In this document: positions 44,041 to 52,539 of the stretch, piece after piece
Position numbering within the stretch: position 1 is the first letter of the stretch
Layout of the letters: the number at the start of each line of letters is the position of its first letter
Assembly (NCBI GenBank): GCA_032095175.1
Contig: DAMCZI010000019.1
Span: 30,046-94,045, forward strand
Reading direction: 5' to 3'
DNA length: 64,000 bases
Source: DAMCZI01 sp032095175
GTDB lineage: Bacteria > Bacillota > Clostridia > Clostridiales > Caloramatoraceae
Translations under genes and position numbers: made by a program
The notes under the pieces: model-generated
Told to the model about the DNA's origin: nothing
Database searches by the model: none
Seen by the model: only the letters and a program-made list of their open reading frames with translations

Positions 44041-44276
44041 TATTTTTATAAAAATGCATTTTTATGTAAATTGTTACATGGATTTCATGGAAATTATATC
44101 TTACTATGCTAAAATAAATTTTGTAACGACAAAAGATATAATAGACAAAATATGAAGCCTTCTTTTGGAAAATGTGTAATATTTTAATGAGAGATGATTG
44201 TAATTAACATTAAAAAATATTACAATATACTATGGGTGTGTGAGCACACCTATTATTATGCAAAAGAGGGGTGCCA

Positions 44277-45350
44277 ATGGACTATAAAATATATTTGAAA
44301 AAAGAAATAGAAAAAGCAATATTCATCGAAATAAAAAAAGACGTTACACTTAGGGTAAAGGGAAACCCATCCCTTAAGGCAGGTGATTATCCACTTCTCC
44401 CAGAAGATGTAGTAAACCTTGCTCAAAGAGGAGTCGACTCACTGCCAGCTGAAGCCATTATAAAGGGAATGGTATATGTAATAGCCTGTGATAGAAATTT
44501 TAAATATAGGGATAAGTACATTGAATTTTTAAAATCCCTTGAAGGAATTGAAAGCTATTTTGTAATGAACATAGATAAAAACAAAGGAAATGACATTAAA
44601 AAATCAATAATATACGCAACTGCCCTATGTGAAATAGACAATAAGAAGGAAAGCAAAATGAACAGGGTTTACCTTCTAATGGAACAATATGATAGGACAG
44701 GCATAGAACATATAAAGGATGAAATACTAGAGAACCTTGAGGAATTAAGCGAGAAATACCCTGAATATGGTCCTCCTAATTTCCATCTCGGTGATTACTA
44801 TCTAGACAAGGATATGGATCTTGCCAAGCTGTACTTTAAAAAAAGCATAAAAGATTCACTAACAAAACAGAAGGCCTATGAAATACTTGAAAAGATAAGA
44901 ATAACCGATGAATATGATGGAGCAGTGGAGCTTGTTAAATCCGGAAATGGCAGCGATGCCCTAAGAACTCTTATACCCTATTGTGACACATATAAAGAAA
45001 ACCTTGATGCAAAGTACTACACAGCGATTGCCTTCAGACAAATAGGAGATAACTACAAGGCAATCTACTATCTTCAGGAGCTTACAAACGTTGCAGAAAG
45101 GCCTGAGGTATATAACGAAATAGGGTTAAACCTAGCAGAGCTTGGTGAGTTTGAAGCAGCAAGGGAATACTTTAAAAAGGCACTTAGGATAAAACCGGAT
45201 GATTCAAGCATAATATGCAACATAGGAGTTTGCCACTTAAACCTTGGAGATGAAGATGAGGCTAAAAAGGCCTTTGAACTTGCTTCAAGAATAAACCCAA
45301 AGGATGATGTTGCAGAAAAGTGGCTTATGGAAATGGAGGGGGGAGAATAA
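44277..45350 (+). CDS. TPR-repeat protein at the head of the EPS locus
   Basis: About 357 residues, soluble. The C-terminal third contains clear tetratricopeptide repeats (PEVYNEIGLNLAELGEFEAAREYFKKALRIKPDDSSIICNIGVCHLNLGDEDEAKKAFELASRINPKDD); the first part is helical without recognised motifs. ATG 44277 is chosen because GAGGGG ends 5 bases upstream; GTG 44271 overlaps that site. Its stop overlaps the Wzz start by one base (TAATG), so it belongs to the polysaccharide operon and may be a scaffold. A small GGTGTG-TGAG-CACACC hairpin lies in the leader. Confidence 0.8.
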   Translation: MDYKIYLKKEIEKAIFIEIKKDVTLRVKGNPSLKAGDYPLLPEDVVNLAQRGVDSLPAEAIIKGMVYVIACDRNFKYRDKYIEFLKSLEGIESYFVMNIDKNKGNDIKKSIIYATALCEIDNKKESKMNRVYLLMEQYDRTGIEHIKDEILENLEELSEKYPEYGPPNFHLGDYYLDKDMDLAKLYFKKSIKDSLTKQKAYEILEKIRITDEYDGAVELVKSGNGSDALRTLIPYCDTYKENLDAKYYTAIAFRQIGDNYKAIYYLQELTNVAERPEVYNEIGLNLAELGEFEAAREYFKKALRIKPDDSSIICNIGVCHLNLGDEDEAKKAFELASRINPKDDVAEKWLMEMEGGE

Positions 45351-46045
45351 TGGATGAGGAAATGACCCTTGATTTAAGGGATATATATGATGTTATAAGA
45401 AAAAGAATCTGGCTTATAGTTGCAGTTACATTAACTGCAACTATCTTAAGCGGAATACTAAGCTTCTTTGTAATAAAGCCAACATACGAAGCCAGTACAA
45501 GTGTAATAATAGGCAAAATGCCAAATACAGAGGACTCAAAGATGCAGTTTAACGATGTTATGATGTATCAAAACCTTGTAAAAACCTATGTAGAAATTGC
45601 AAAGGCAAGAACAGTATCTGAAAATGCAATAAAGGCAATTGGATTAGATATAAAGCCAGATGAGCTTATGAAAACTATTTCAGCAACCCCGGTTGCAAAC
45701 ACACAGATGCTTAAAATAAAGGTATCTGCAAAGAGCCCTGAAGATGCGAAAAAGATTACAAATGCAGTTACAGAGGCCTTTATAAAGGAAGCTATGGTTC
45801 AGTTCCCAAGTGGAACAGTAAAAATAATGGATCCTGCAGTTGTTCCAGAGCATCCATCAAAGCCAAACAAGAAACTTAACGTTGCAATAGCATTTTTTCT
45901 AGGCCTTATGGTATCAGCTGGAATAGTGTTCTTAATTGAATACATGGATAACACAATTAAAACAGAAAATGATGTGGAGAAATATATTGGTCTTCCTGTA
46001 ATAGGAATGATACCAAAAAATATAGAGGAGTCAGGAAGGGGATAA
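45350..46045 (+). CDS. Wzz/CpsC-type chain-length and kinase-modulator protein
   Basis: About 231 residues with two membrane segments (about 20-42 and 180-202) enclosing an extracytoplasmic domain. The N-terminal LRDIYDVIRKRIWLI and the NTEDSKMQFNDVMMYQNLVKTYVEIAKARTV helix are typical of YveK/CapA/CpsC. It sets polymer length and activates the tyrosine kinase CpsD, whose gene follows. ATG 45350 (after GGGGGGAG) is used rather than an earlier frame position inside the TPR gene. Confidence 0.9.
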   Translation: MDEEMTLDLRDIYDVIRKRIWLIVAVTLTATILSGILSFFVIKPTYEASTSVIIGKMPNTEDSKMQFNDVMMYQNLVKTYVEIAKARTVSENAIKAIGLDIKPDELMKTISATPVANTQMLKIKVSAKSPEDAKKITNAVTEAFIKEAMVQFPSGTVKIMDPAVVPEHPSKPNKKLNVAIAFFLGLMVSAGIVFLIEYMDNTIKTENDVEKYIGLPVIGMIPKNIEESGRG

Positions 46046-46046
46046 T

Positions 46047-46814
46047 ATGATAGATATCCACGCCCACATACTTCCTGGTATTGACGATGGCGCAGCTGAC
46101 ATAGAAACATCAATTAAAATGTTAAAGATAGCTGTAGATGATGGGATAAAAACAATTGTTGCAACCCCACACTACTACCCAGGATGTTTTGAAACACCCT
46201 ATGGTGAAATAGAAGGACATATAATAAAGCTTAAAGAAGAAGCAAAGAAAAACAATATAGAAATAGAAATAATACAGGGTCAGGAGGTATTCATAGATAC
46301 AACTACCTTAAGAAGTTTAAAAAACAAGGAAATAGGAACCATAAATAAAACTAAATATATGCTTGTAGAATTTCCAATGGATACTATTCCAAACTATGCA
46401 CTAGATATGATATACGAACTAAGGGTAGCTGGTATTACACCAATAATAGCCCACCCTGAAAGATATGAGTACATAATAAACAGGATATCAACAATAAACG
46501 ATATAGCAAAGGAAGGATGTCTCTTCCAAATCAACACAGGAAGCATCACAGGAATATTCGGTAAAAGAGTTCAAAAAATATCGGAACAGCTTATGCAGCA
46601 CAATTTATGCAATTTCATAGCATCCGATTGTCACACTACTAATCATCGCAGTCCAAGTATAAGCAATGCACTTAATTTAATCTCAAAAAATAACAATAAA
46701 CTAATGAATATAATTGTAGAAAATTCGCAAAAACTGATAGAAAACATCGACATATGCAGTGACTTTGAGATAATCAAGGATAAAAAGGGCTTTTTTCAAA
46801 TATTTGGGAAGTAA
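46047..46814 (+). CDS. CpsB/CapC-type PHP tyrosine phosphatase
   Basis: The 255-residue PHP-fold manganese-dependent phosphatase has IDIHAHILPGIDDGA at the start (metal-binding HxH and D), IVATPHYYPG, ILGQEVF-like IIQGQEVFID, IIAHPERYE and the terminal FIASDCHTTNHR. It dephosphorylates the tyrosine kinase CpsD in the capsule/EPS switch. It starts one base after the Wzz gene, so it belongs to the same transcript. Confidence 0.92.
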   Translation: MIDIHAHILPGIDDGAADIETSIKMLKIAVDDGIKTIVATPHYYPGCFETPYGEIEGHIIKLKEEAKKNNIEIEIIQGQEVFIDTTTLRSLKNKEIGTINKTKYMLVEFPMDTIPNYALDMIYELRVAGITPIIAHPERYEYIINRISTINDIAKEGCLFQINTGSITGIFGKRVQKISEQLMQHNLCNFIASDCHTTNHRSPSISNALNLISKNNNKLMNIIVENSQKLIENIDICSDFEIIKDKKGFFQIFGK

Positions 46815-46870
46815 CAATAGCTATGTCCTTTTATTACCCTTTAACATCAAAATACCAACAGATATAGGAA

Positions 46871-46929
46871 TTAACGGAATAAAGTATAGTTGATATAATG
46901 AAAAAGGTTGCTATTATAGACAACCTTTT
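46871..46929 (+). promoter_or_regulatory. Internal promoter and 5' hairpin before the tyrosine kinase gene
   Basis: TTAACG (46871-46876) and TATAAT (46894-46899) are spaced 17 nt apart. AAAAGGTTG (46902-46910) and CAACCTTTT (46921-46929) form a perfect hairpin that would sit at the very 5' end of the transcript, 5 bases before the GGGAG ribosome site. It could also terminate part of the upstream transcript. Confidence 0.5.
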
Positions 46930-46945
46930 GTATGGGAGTGTTCAT

Positions 46946-47659
46946 ATGAAAGCAACGGATATAATAACATTAAAAAATCCAAAATCTCCTGTATCAGAGG
47001 CTTACAGGATACTTAGAACAAATATACAGTTTTCTTCTCCAGATAAAAAGGTGCAGTCAATACTAATAACAAGTTCAGGACCCTCGGAGGGGAAAACAAC
47101 AACCTCAGTAAATCTTGCAGTAACAATGGCTCAATCCGGAAGCAGGACAATACTAATAGACTGCGACCAGAGAAAGCCAAAGGTACACAAGCTCCTATCG
47201 ATTTCAAACCAGATAGGTCTTTCAAACTTGCTTATAGAGGAAGTAGATATGGATGAGGCAGTAATACATTCAGGAGTTGAAAACCTGGACATCCTTTCAT
47301 CGGGAACAAGACCGCCAAACCCATCGGAGCTCTTAGCATCGGAGAAGATGCAAAACTTTATAGAATGCCTAAAGAAAAAATATGACTATATAATACTTGA
47401 TACCCCACCGGTAATAATGGTAACCGATGCCCAAATACTTTCAAAATATGCAGATGGCTGTATATTGGTAGTTGCATCAGGAGAAGCCGACAGAGATGCA
47501 GCAGCTAAAGCAAAGGAACAATTAGAAAAGGTAAATGCAAAAATACTAGGAGTAGTTTTAAACAAGCTTGAAACAAACAGAAGAGGCTATTACGGCTACT
47601 ACTACCACTATTACTATGGTGAAGATGGACAAAAGGTTAAAAAGAAGGTTAGAAAGTAA
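46946..47659 (+). CDS. CpsD/CapB-family tyrosine-protein kinase
   Basis: About 237 residues. This bacterial tyrosine (BY) kinase has Walker A SGPSEGKTTTSVNLA, Walker A' ILIDCDQRKPKVHKL and Walker B YIILDTPPV. The C-terminus carries a tyrosine cluster (GYYGYYYHYYYG), the autophosphorylation site that controls EPS assembly with CpsC and CpsB. ATG 46946 behind GGGAG is chosen; a longer frame from 46898 would begin inside the leader hairpin. It is followed by a structured RNA rather than directly by the next gene. Confidence 0.93.
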   Translation: MKATDIITLKNPKSPVSEAYRILRTNIQFSSPDKKVQSILITSSGPSEGKTTTSVNLAVTMAQSGSRTILIDCDQRKPKVHKLLSISNQIGLSNLLIEEVDMDEAVIHSGVENLDILSSGTRPPNPSELLASEKMQNFIECLKKKYDYIILDTPPVIMVTDAQILSKYADGCILVVASGEADRDAAAKAKEQLEKVNAKILGVVLNKLETNRRGYYGYYYHYYYGEDGQKVKKKVRK

Positions 47660-47688
47660 CAATTACAAAGGAAAAATTTAAACAAAGA

Positions 47689-47800
47689 AGAAATGGTGAT
47701 CATAGAAACTGTACTTCAGTCTGGGCCCTTGAGTACAGCGGAGATAGTAGGGCACCCACCGCCATATAAATAGAGATATTTATATAGGTGGTATTTTTTT
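47689..47800 (+). ncRNA. Structured leader with terminator upstream of loaP
   Basis: CTGTACT (47709-47715) pairs with AGTACAG (47732-47738). The loop bases GCCC (47725-47728) can pair with GGGC (47750-47753), giving an H-type pseudoknot. The following ACCGCC (47758-47763) is the left arm of a terminator whose right arm is GGTGGT (47787-47792), with ATATAAATA/TATTTATAT between and TTTTTTT behind. Aptamer-like part and terminator therefore share bases, as in a switch. Segments TGGGCxCTTGA and TAGTAGxGC resemble, from memory, the c-di-GMP-II riboswitch; alternatively this is the RNA target of LoaP, whose gene is next. I cannot decide between these. Confidence 0.65.
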
Positions 47801-47892
47801 ACTAAAAATTTGACGTAATCTATTAAATATAAATGGCAAGGGATAAATTACAAACAAAAATATCTTTAAATGACAGAGGTGAATGAGAACTA

Positions 47893-48420
47893 ATGGAAGG
47901 AAATCAAACAGAGGATAAAAAATGGTATGCTGCATTTGTTGAAACGGGTCATGAAGACCAGGTAAAGGAAAGGCTGGAATACAGATTTGAAGGAGAGCTA
48001 TCATTCTGTGTTCCAAAACGACAAATGAGGGAAAGAAAAGGCGGCATTTGGCAAAGAATCAATCATACTTTATTTCCAGGCTATGTTCTAATAAACGGAA
48101 GTATAGATGAAAATAATTTACCTCAATTTAAAGATGTACCAGGCTTGTGGAAAGTACTTAGTAATGACAATCAACCGCTAACCATTCCAGAAAGTGAAAT
48201 AAGCTTTATAAATAAGCTGATGTTAAATGGTGAGATTATAGGACCTTCAAGTGTTTTTACTGAAGGCGACAATATCAAAATCATTAATGGCCCACTAACA
48301 GGAATGGAAGGCTTAATATATAAAATAGATAAAAGAAAAGGACGTGCCAAAATAAAAATGTCCTTTCTAGGAGAAGAGAGATTAATAGATTTTTCTATTA
48401 ACATTATAAAAAGGGGTTAG
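47893..48420 (+). CDS. loaP: NusG-like antiterminator LoaP
   Basis: This 175-residue specialised NusG paralogue has the N-terminal NGN domain (WYAAFVETGHEDQVKERLEYRF ... PGYVLINGSID ... LWKVLSN) and a C-terminal KOW domain (GDNIKIINGPLTGMEGLIYKIDKRKGRAKIKMSFLGEERLIDFSI). It binds elongating RNA polymerase to override termination in long polysaccharide or antibiotic operons. Its place between regulators (CpsBCD) and the sugar-assembly genes, and between two related leader hairpins, fits that role. GAGGTGA lies 10 bases before the ATG. Confidence 0.9.
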   Translation: MEGNQTEDKKWYAAFVETGHEDQVKERLEYRFEGELSFCVPKRQMRERKGGIWQRINHTLFPGYVLINGSIDENNLPQFKDVPGLWKVLSNDNQPLTIPESEISFINKLMLNGEIIGPSSVFTEGDNIKIINGPLTGMEGLIYKIDKRKGRAKIKMSFLGEERLIDFSINIIKRG

Positions 48421-48738
48421 GGTAAAAAATCAAAATAAATTTATGGTGTTTCGGCCCATAAAGCTATTTTAGAGGTTATATGCAAAGATACTTGCAGTGA
48501 ATTAACTGCAGGTAGCGGAGCATTGCCATTTTTAATGAGTTGGGTAAGGCAATTTACGATAAAAAACTCTTGGCTTTAACCTTAAATATGGAATTATATG
48601 TTAATACACATGACTGAAAAAATTTATGATTTAATACAAAAGAAGGTTTTATTGCTTATAAATAATATTCCAATGGGAATGTGAAATTGTTGATAATAAA
48701 TTTAAATAGATAGTTTATTATGAGGGGACGCGATTAGC
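48421..48738 (+). promoter_or_regulatory. Second structured leader, between loaP and the sugar transferase gene
   Basis: A 10-bp stem TACTTGCAGT (48489-48498) / ACTGCAGGTA (48505-48514, one G-U) is followed at once by GCGGAG (48515-48520), then ATTGCC (48522-48527) can pair with GGCAAT (48548-48553). The hairpin-AGCGGAG arrangement also occurs in the leader upstream of loaP (AGCGGAG 47737-47743). GGTAGCGGAG faintly recalls the ops element used by RfaH, another NusG paralogue. No gene and no strong terminator lie in this 318-bp stretch. Confidence 0.55.
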
Positions 48739-49383
48739 TTGTATAAAAATTATGTTAAAAGGATGTTCGATATCATATTTTCACTAATATTGATGGTATT
48801 TATATTACCAATAGTATTAGTATTTGGTCTATTAATTAAAATTGAAGATGGAGGTTCAATGTTTTATTTAGGAGAAAGGCTTGGTAAAAACAAAAGAGTA
48901 TTTAAAATGTATAAATTAAGATCAATGAAAGTAAATGCACCTGATATAAGAAATAATGATGGTTCAACATATAATGCAGCAGATGATCTTAGATTAACAA
49001 GGATTGGCAAGTTTATTAGAAAAACAAGTATTGATGAGTTACCTCAAATAATAAATATTTTAAAGGGAGATATGAGCTTTATAGGACCACGACCTGATTT
49101 ACCTGAACATTTATATTGTTATGAAAATGATGAAGTGAGAAAACTAGAAGTATTACCTGGAGTAAGTGGATATAATCAAGCATATCATAGAAATGCTGTT
49201 ATATGGAAAGAAAGGCTTAAAAATGATGTGTATTATGTAGAACACATCAGTTTTATGCTTGATTTCAAAATCTTATTTAGAACAATATTTGTTATTATTT
49301 TGAGAAGAGGGGTATATAATGGCAGAACAACTTCAGAAACAATTGCAGAAGATAAAGTGTATAGAGCAGCAGAGCACCTATGA
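48739..49383 (+). CDS. Priming sugar-phosphate transferase (WcaJ/PglC type)
   Basis: This 214-residue polyprenyl-phosphate sugar-1-phosphate transferase has an N-terminal membrane helix KRMFDIIFSLILMVFILPIVLVFGLLIKIEDGG, FYLGERLGKNKRVFKMYKLRSM and TSIDELPQIINILKGDMSFIGPRPDLP, then LPGVSGYNQ. It starts repeat-unit assembly on undecaprenyl phosphate. The start is TTG 48739, about 10 bases after GAGGGGA; no earlier ATG is available. From here on codon use is clearly more A/T-rich than upstream. Confidence 0.92.
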   Translation: MYKNYVKRMFDIIFSLILMVFILPIVLVFGLLIKIEDGGSMFYLGERLGKNKRVFKMYKLRSMKVNAPDIRNNDGSTYNAADDLRLTRIGKFIRKTSIDELPQIINILKGDMSFIGPRPDLPEHLYCYENDEVRKLEVLPGVSGYNQAYHRNAVIWKERLKNDVYYVEHISFMLDFKILFRTIFVIILRRGVYNGRTTSETIAEDKVYRAAEHL

Positions 49384-50167
49384 ATATAGAAATCTAGAAT
49401 GGGATACAAATTACTTTGGGATAAAAAGTGCAAGGGTAACTTTAAAGGATAAAATAAATAGAAATGAATGGGTAAAGATTAGAAATTTAATAGTAGAGAA
49501 CGATTTTGTAGTAATTGATAACATAAACAATAATTCAATAAATAATTTTTTTATATCAAATCTTTTAGGTGTATTTTTAACAGATATTAATTTTCAATTT
49601 ATAAAGACTATTGAAGAAAATGGATACAATAAACATATTACTGATGATAATATTATGATAAAAAATAACATGAAATACAACAAACAAATTGTTGATATTA
49701 GTAAAAATTCATACAAATACTCAAGATTTTTTAATGATCCATTTTTAGATAAAGATAAAGCCGTAAATATATATTCACATTGGGTTGAATCTTCTTTTTT
49801 GAGAGAAAACAAATATTTTCTTTACTATTGCGATGGCTTGGATATTTTGGGTTATATATTATTCAGCGTAGATAATGACAGTAAAAAAGCAATTATAGAG
49901 TTGATATCTGTTAAAGAAAGTATGAAAGATAAAAATATTGGAACAAATATGATGTCTTACTTAGAATTTTATTTAATAAATCATTTTAAGCGTATAGAAA
50001 CATTGCAAGTTGGGACTCAAAGCAATAACACGAAGGCTATAAATTTCTATATTAAAAACGGGTTTAAAGTTAGGGAATTAAGATCTATATATCATTATTG
50101 GCCTAACTTTATGTTAAATAATATGGAGGGAGTAATTAATGATGAGATTGCTACAACAAGAAAATAA
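49319..50167 (+). CDS. GNAT acetyltransferase in the EPS locus
   Basis: The 282-residue protein overlaps the previous gene by 65 bases and has AGAAGAGGGG as ribosome site. The C-terminal half is a GNAT fold (KKAIIELISVKESMKDKNIGTNMMSYLEFYLINHFKRIETLQVGTQSNNTKAINFYIKNGFKVRELRSIYHYW); the N-terminal half resembles WecD-type dTDP-amino-sugar acetyltransferases (YRNLEWDTNYFGIKSARVTL). A role in acetylating an amino sugar of the repeat unit is inferred. Confidence 0.82.
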   Translation: MAEQLQKQLQKIKCIEQQSTYEYRNLEWDTNYFGIKSARVTLKDKINRNEWVKIRNLIVENDFVVIDNINNNSINNFFISNLLGVFLTDINFQFIKTIEENGYNKHITDDNIMIKNNMKYNKQIVDISKNSYKYSRFFNDPFLDKDKAVNIYSHWVESSFLRENKYFLYYCDGLDILGYILFSVDNDSKKAIIELISVKESMKDKNIGTNMMSYLEFYLINHFKRIETLQVGTQSNNTKAINFYIKNGFKVRELRSIYHYWPNFMLNNMEGVINDEIATTRK

Positions 50168-50180
50168 GGGAGAGTAGAAT

Positions 50181-51305
50181 ATGGGTAAAGTACTAGTTAC
50201 AGTTCATTTAGGAAGACATTTTAGTATTTTTGGTCATTATGATTATGAGGTGCTAAAAGATTTAGGGCATGAAGTTCATATTGCTGCTAATTTTAATGAA
50301 AAGATAGATAATTTTGAAGATTTAGGTGTAATTAAGCATGATATAGATTTTAATAGAAATCCTATCAGTTTTGATAATTTTAAAGCTTTAAAACAACTTA
50401 AAAAAATATTAAGTGATAATAATTTTGATATTATACACACACAGTCACCATCAGGAGGAGCTGTTACTCGTATTGCAGCTATTAAATCTCGTAAAAAGGG
50501 AACAAAAATTATCTATACAGCACATGGTTTCCATTTTTATAAAGGAGCACCGCTTAAGAATTGGATTTTATTTTATCCTATCGAACGATGGCTTGCAAGA
50601 TATACTGATGTACTTATTACCATAAATAAAGAAGATTATATTCGTGCTAAGAAGCTATTTAAAGATAAAAAAGTTGAGTATATTCCGGGTGTTGGGATAG
50701 ATACAAAAAAATTCAACAAAGTTGTTGTTAATAAGTTAGCAAAGCGGAAAGAGTTAGGTTTACCAGAAGATGCTTTTGTAGTACTTTCAGTAGGAGAAAT
50801 TAACAGAAACAAAAATCATGAGATTATCATTAAGGCAATAGCAAAATTAAATAATCCAAATATATATTATGTGATATGTGGACAAGGCGTATTAGCAGAT
50901 TATTTAATAGACTTAGCAAAACAATTGAGTTTAGAGAAAAAAGTTAAGTTCTTGGGTTACCGTAGGGATGTAGTTGAAATTATTAAAATTTCGAATATTT
51001 TTGCATTCCCTTCGTTTAGGGAAGGCTTATCTATAGCTTTAATGGAAGCAATGTCTGCAGGATTACCAGTTGTTTGTTCTAAGATAAGAGGTAATACTGA
51101 TTTAATTGAAGAAGAAAAAGGTGGGTACTTGGTTGAGCCTAATGATGTTGAGGGATTTGCAAATAGTATAAATAAAATAATTAAAAATGAAACTTTAAAA
51201 AATAATATGGGGAAGTATAATGAAGAATTTATTAAAAAATTTGATATTAGTAATGTGAAAAGAGATATGGAGAAGATATATTCAAACTTGATTAATAATA
51301 TTTAG
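50181..51305 (+). CDS. Glycosyltransferase family 4
   Basis: The 374-residue GT-B enzyme of the EpsD/CapM kind has an N-terminal acceptor domain (GRHFSIFGHYDYEVLKDLGHEVHIAANF), VLSVGEINRNKNHEIIIKAIAKL at the start of the donor domain and the E-x7-E motif REGLSIALMEAMSAGLPVVCS at about 285. It adds a sugar to the lipid-linked unit on the cytoplasmic face. Donor and linkage are unknown. Confidence 0.92.
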   Translation: MGKVLVTVHLGRHFSIFGHYDYEVLKDLGHEVHIAANFNEKIDNFEDLGVIKHDIDFNRNPISFDNFKALKQLKKILSDNNFDIIHTQSPSGGAVTRIAAIKSRKKGTKIIYTAHGFHFYKGAPLKNWILFYPIERWLARYTDVLITINKEDYIRAKKLFKDKKVEYIPGVGIDTKKFNKVVVNKLAKRKELGLPEDAFVVLSVGEINRNKNHEIIIKAIAKLNNPNIYYVICGQGVLADYLIDLAKQLSLEKKVKFLGYRRDVVEIIKISNIFAFPSFREGLSIALMEAMSAGLPVVCSKIRGNTDLIEEEKGGYLVEPNDVEGFANSINKIIKNETLKNNMGKYNEEFIKKFDISNVKRDMEKIYSNLINNI

Positions 51306-51406
51306 CACTAAACTTTAAATATGTAAAGGATGCATTGGTAAATTAATGCTAACAAGTGCAGATTTATCAGTATTGAAAATTATGTATAAATGGAAGTGGG
51401 GATAAG

Positions 51407-52366
51407 ATGAAGATTTTAATAACTGGGGGAGCAGGCTTTATTGGTTCTAATATAGTTGATTTACTTATAAGAGAAGGACATAGTGTGATTGTGATAGATA
51501 ATCTCTCTCGAGGTAAAAAAGAAAACATAGATAGCAATGCTAAATTATATGTATTTGACATATTGGACTTGGATAAGCTTAATAGAATATTTTTTATAGA
51601 AAAACCCGAAGTAGTTATACATAATGCTGCTCAAATAGATGTACAGACATCAATTAAAAAACCTAATGTAGACTTGGATGTTAATGTAAAAGGGACTATT
51701 AATGTTTTAGAATGTTGTAAAAATTCTGTAGTTAAAAAGATAATATATCCATCATCAGCAGCAGTATATGGGAATCCAATTTATTTACCTGTTGATGAAA
51801 AACATCCAGTTGACCCTATATCATTTTATGGAATATCAAAACATACACCAGAACATTATATAAGAACCTATAATAAACTTTATGGAATTAAATATACAAT
51901 ATTTAGATATTCAAATGTATATGGAATAAAACAAGATCCTAAAGGTGAAGGAGGAGTTGTGTCTATATATATTGATAAATTTTTAAATAATAAACCTCCA
52001 ATAATATATGGTAATGGAAATCAAACTAGAGATTTTATATATGTTAAAGATATAGCTAAAGCTAATTTATTAGCACTTAGTAATGGTGATAATAAAATTC
52101 TAAATATAAGTACCCAAACCCCAGTTACAGTTAATGAACTTTTTGAAGTAATGAAAAAAATATTCAATAGCTGTTTAAATTCAATACATGAAGGAGAAAG
52201 AATTGGTGATATAAAGGATAGTTATTTAAATAATAATGAATCAAAAAAATGTCTAAACTGGAGTATCGATTATAGTTTGGAAAAAGGTTTAAGAGAGACT
52301 TGTGAATATTATAGAATAATTTATGAAAGGGAAAAAGAGACTGCTTTTACAAATAGTTTGTTATGA
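51407..52366 (+). CDS. NAD-dependent sugar epimerase/dehydratase
   Basis: The 319-residue extended SDR enzyme has the nucleotide-binding GGAGFIGSNIVDLL at the start, DNLSRG, SSAAVYG at about 125 and the catalytic YGISK at about 144-148. It is similar to UDP-glucose/GalNAc 4-epimerases and makes a nucleotide sugar for the polymer. The end of the ORF abuts the transposase remnant. Confidence 0.9.
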   Translation: MKILITGGAGFIGSNIVDLLIREGHSVIVIDNLSRGKKENIDSNAKLYVFDILDLDKLNRIFFIEKPEVVIHNAAQIDVQTSIKKPNVDLDVNVKGTINVLECCKNSVVKKIIYPSSAAVYGNPIYLPVDEKHPVDPISFYGISKHTPEHYIRTYNKLYGIKYTIFRYSNVYGIKQDPKGEGGVVSIYIDKFLNNKPPIIYGNGNQTRDFIYVKDIAKANLLALSNGDNKILNISTQTPVTVNELFEVMKKIFNSCLNSIHEGERIGDIKDSYLNNNESKKCLNWSIDYSLEKGLRETCEYYRIIYEREKETAFTNSLL

Positions 52367-52539
52367 AATAAAAAATATAGAGTTACAAGGAATATATAAT
52401 TGAGACAATTTCATAATTTTTAAGCTTTGAAAGCAAAGACTTAAAAAAGGATATAAAAAATTGCTTACCCCGATACGATAAATAAATTGCAACAATAATT
52501 CACGGAAAGAGGTAAACAATCAATGCATAATATTTATCA

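Noticed and set aside
44235..44250. GGTGTG-TGAG-CACACC hairpin as a terminator or riboswitch
   Set aside because: Only 6 bp, no U-tract and no other conserved element nearby.
47893..48420. Housekeeping NusG
   Set aside because: It lies inside an EPS locus without secE or rplK neighbours, and the sequence is closer to the specialised LoaP/UpxY type.
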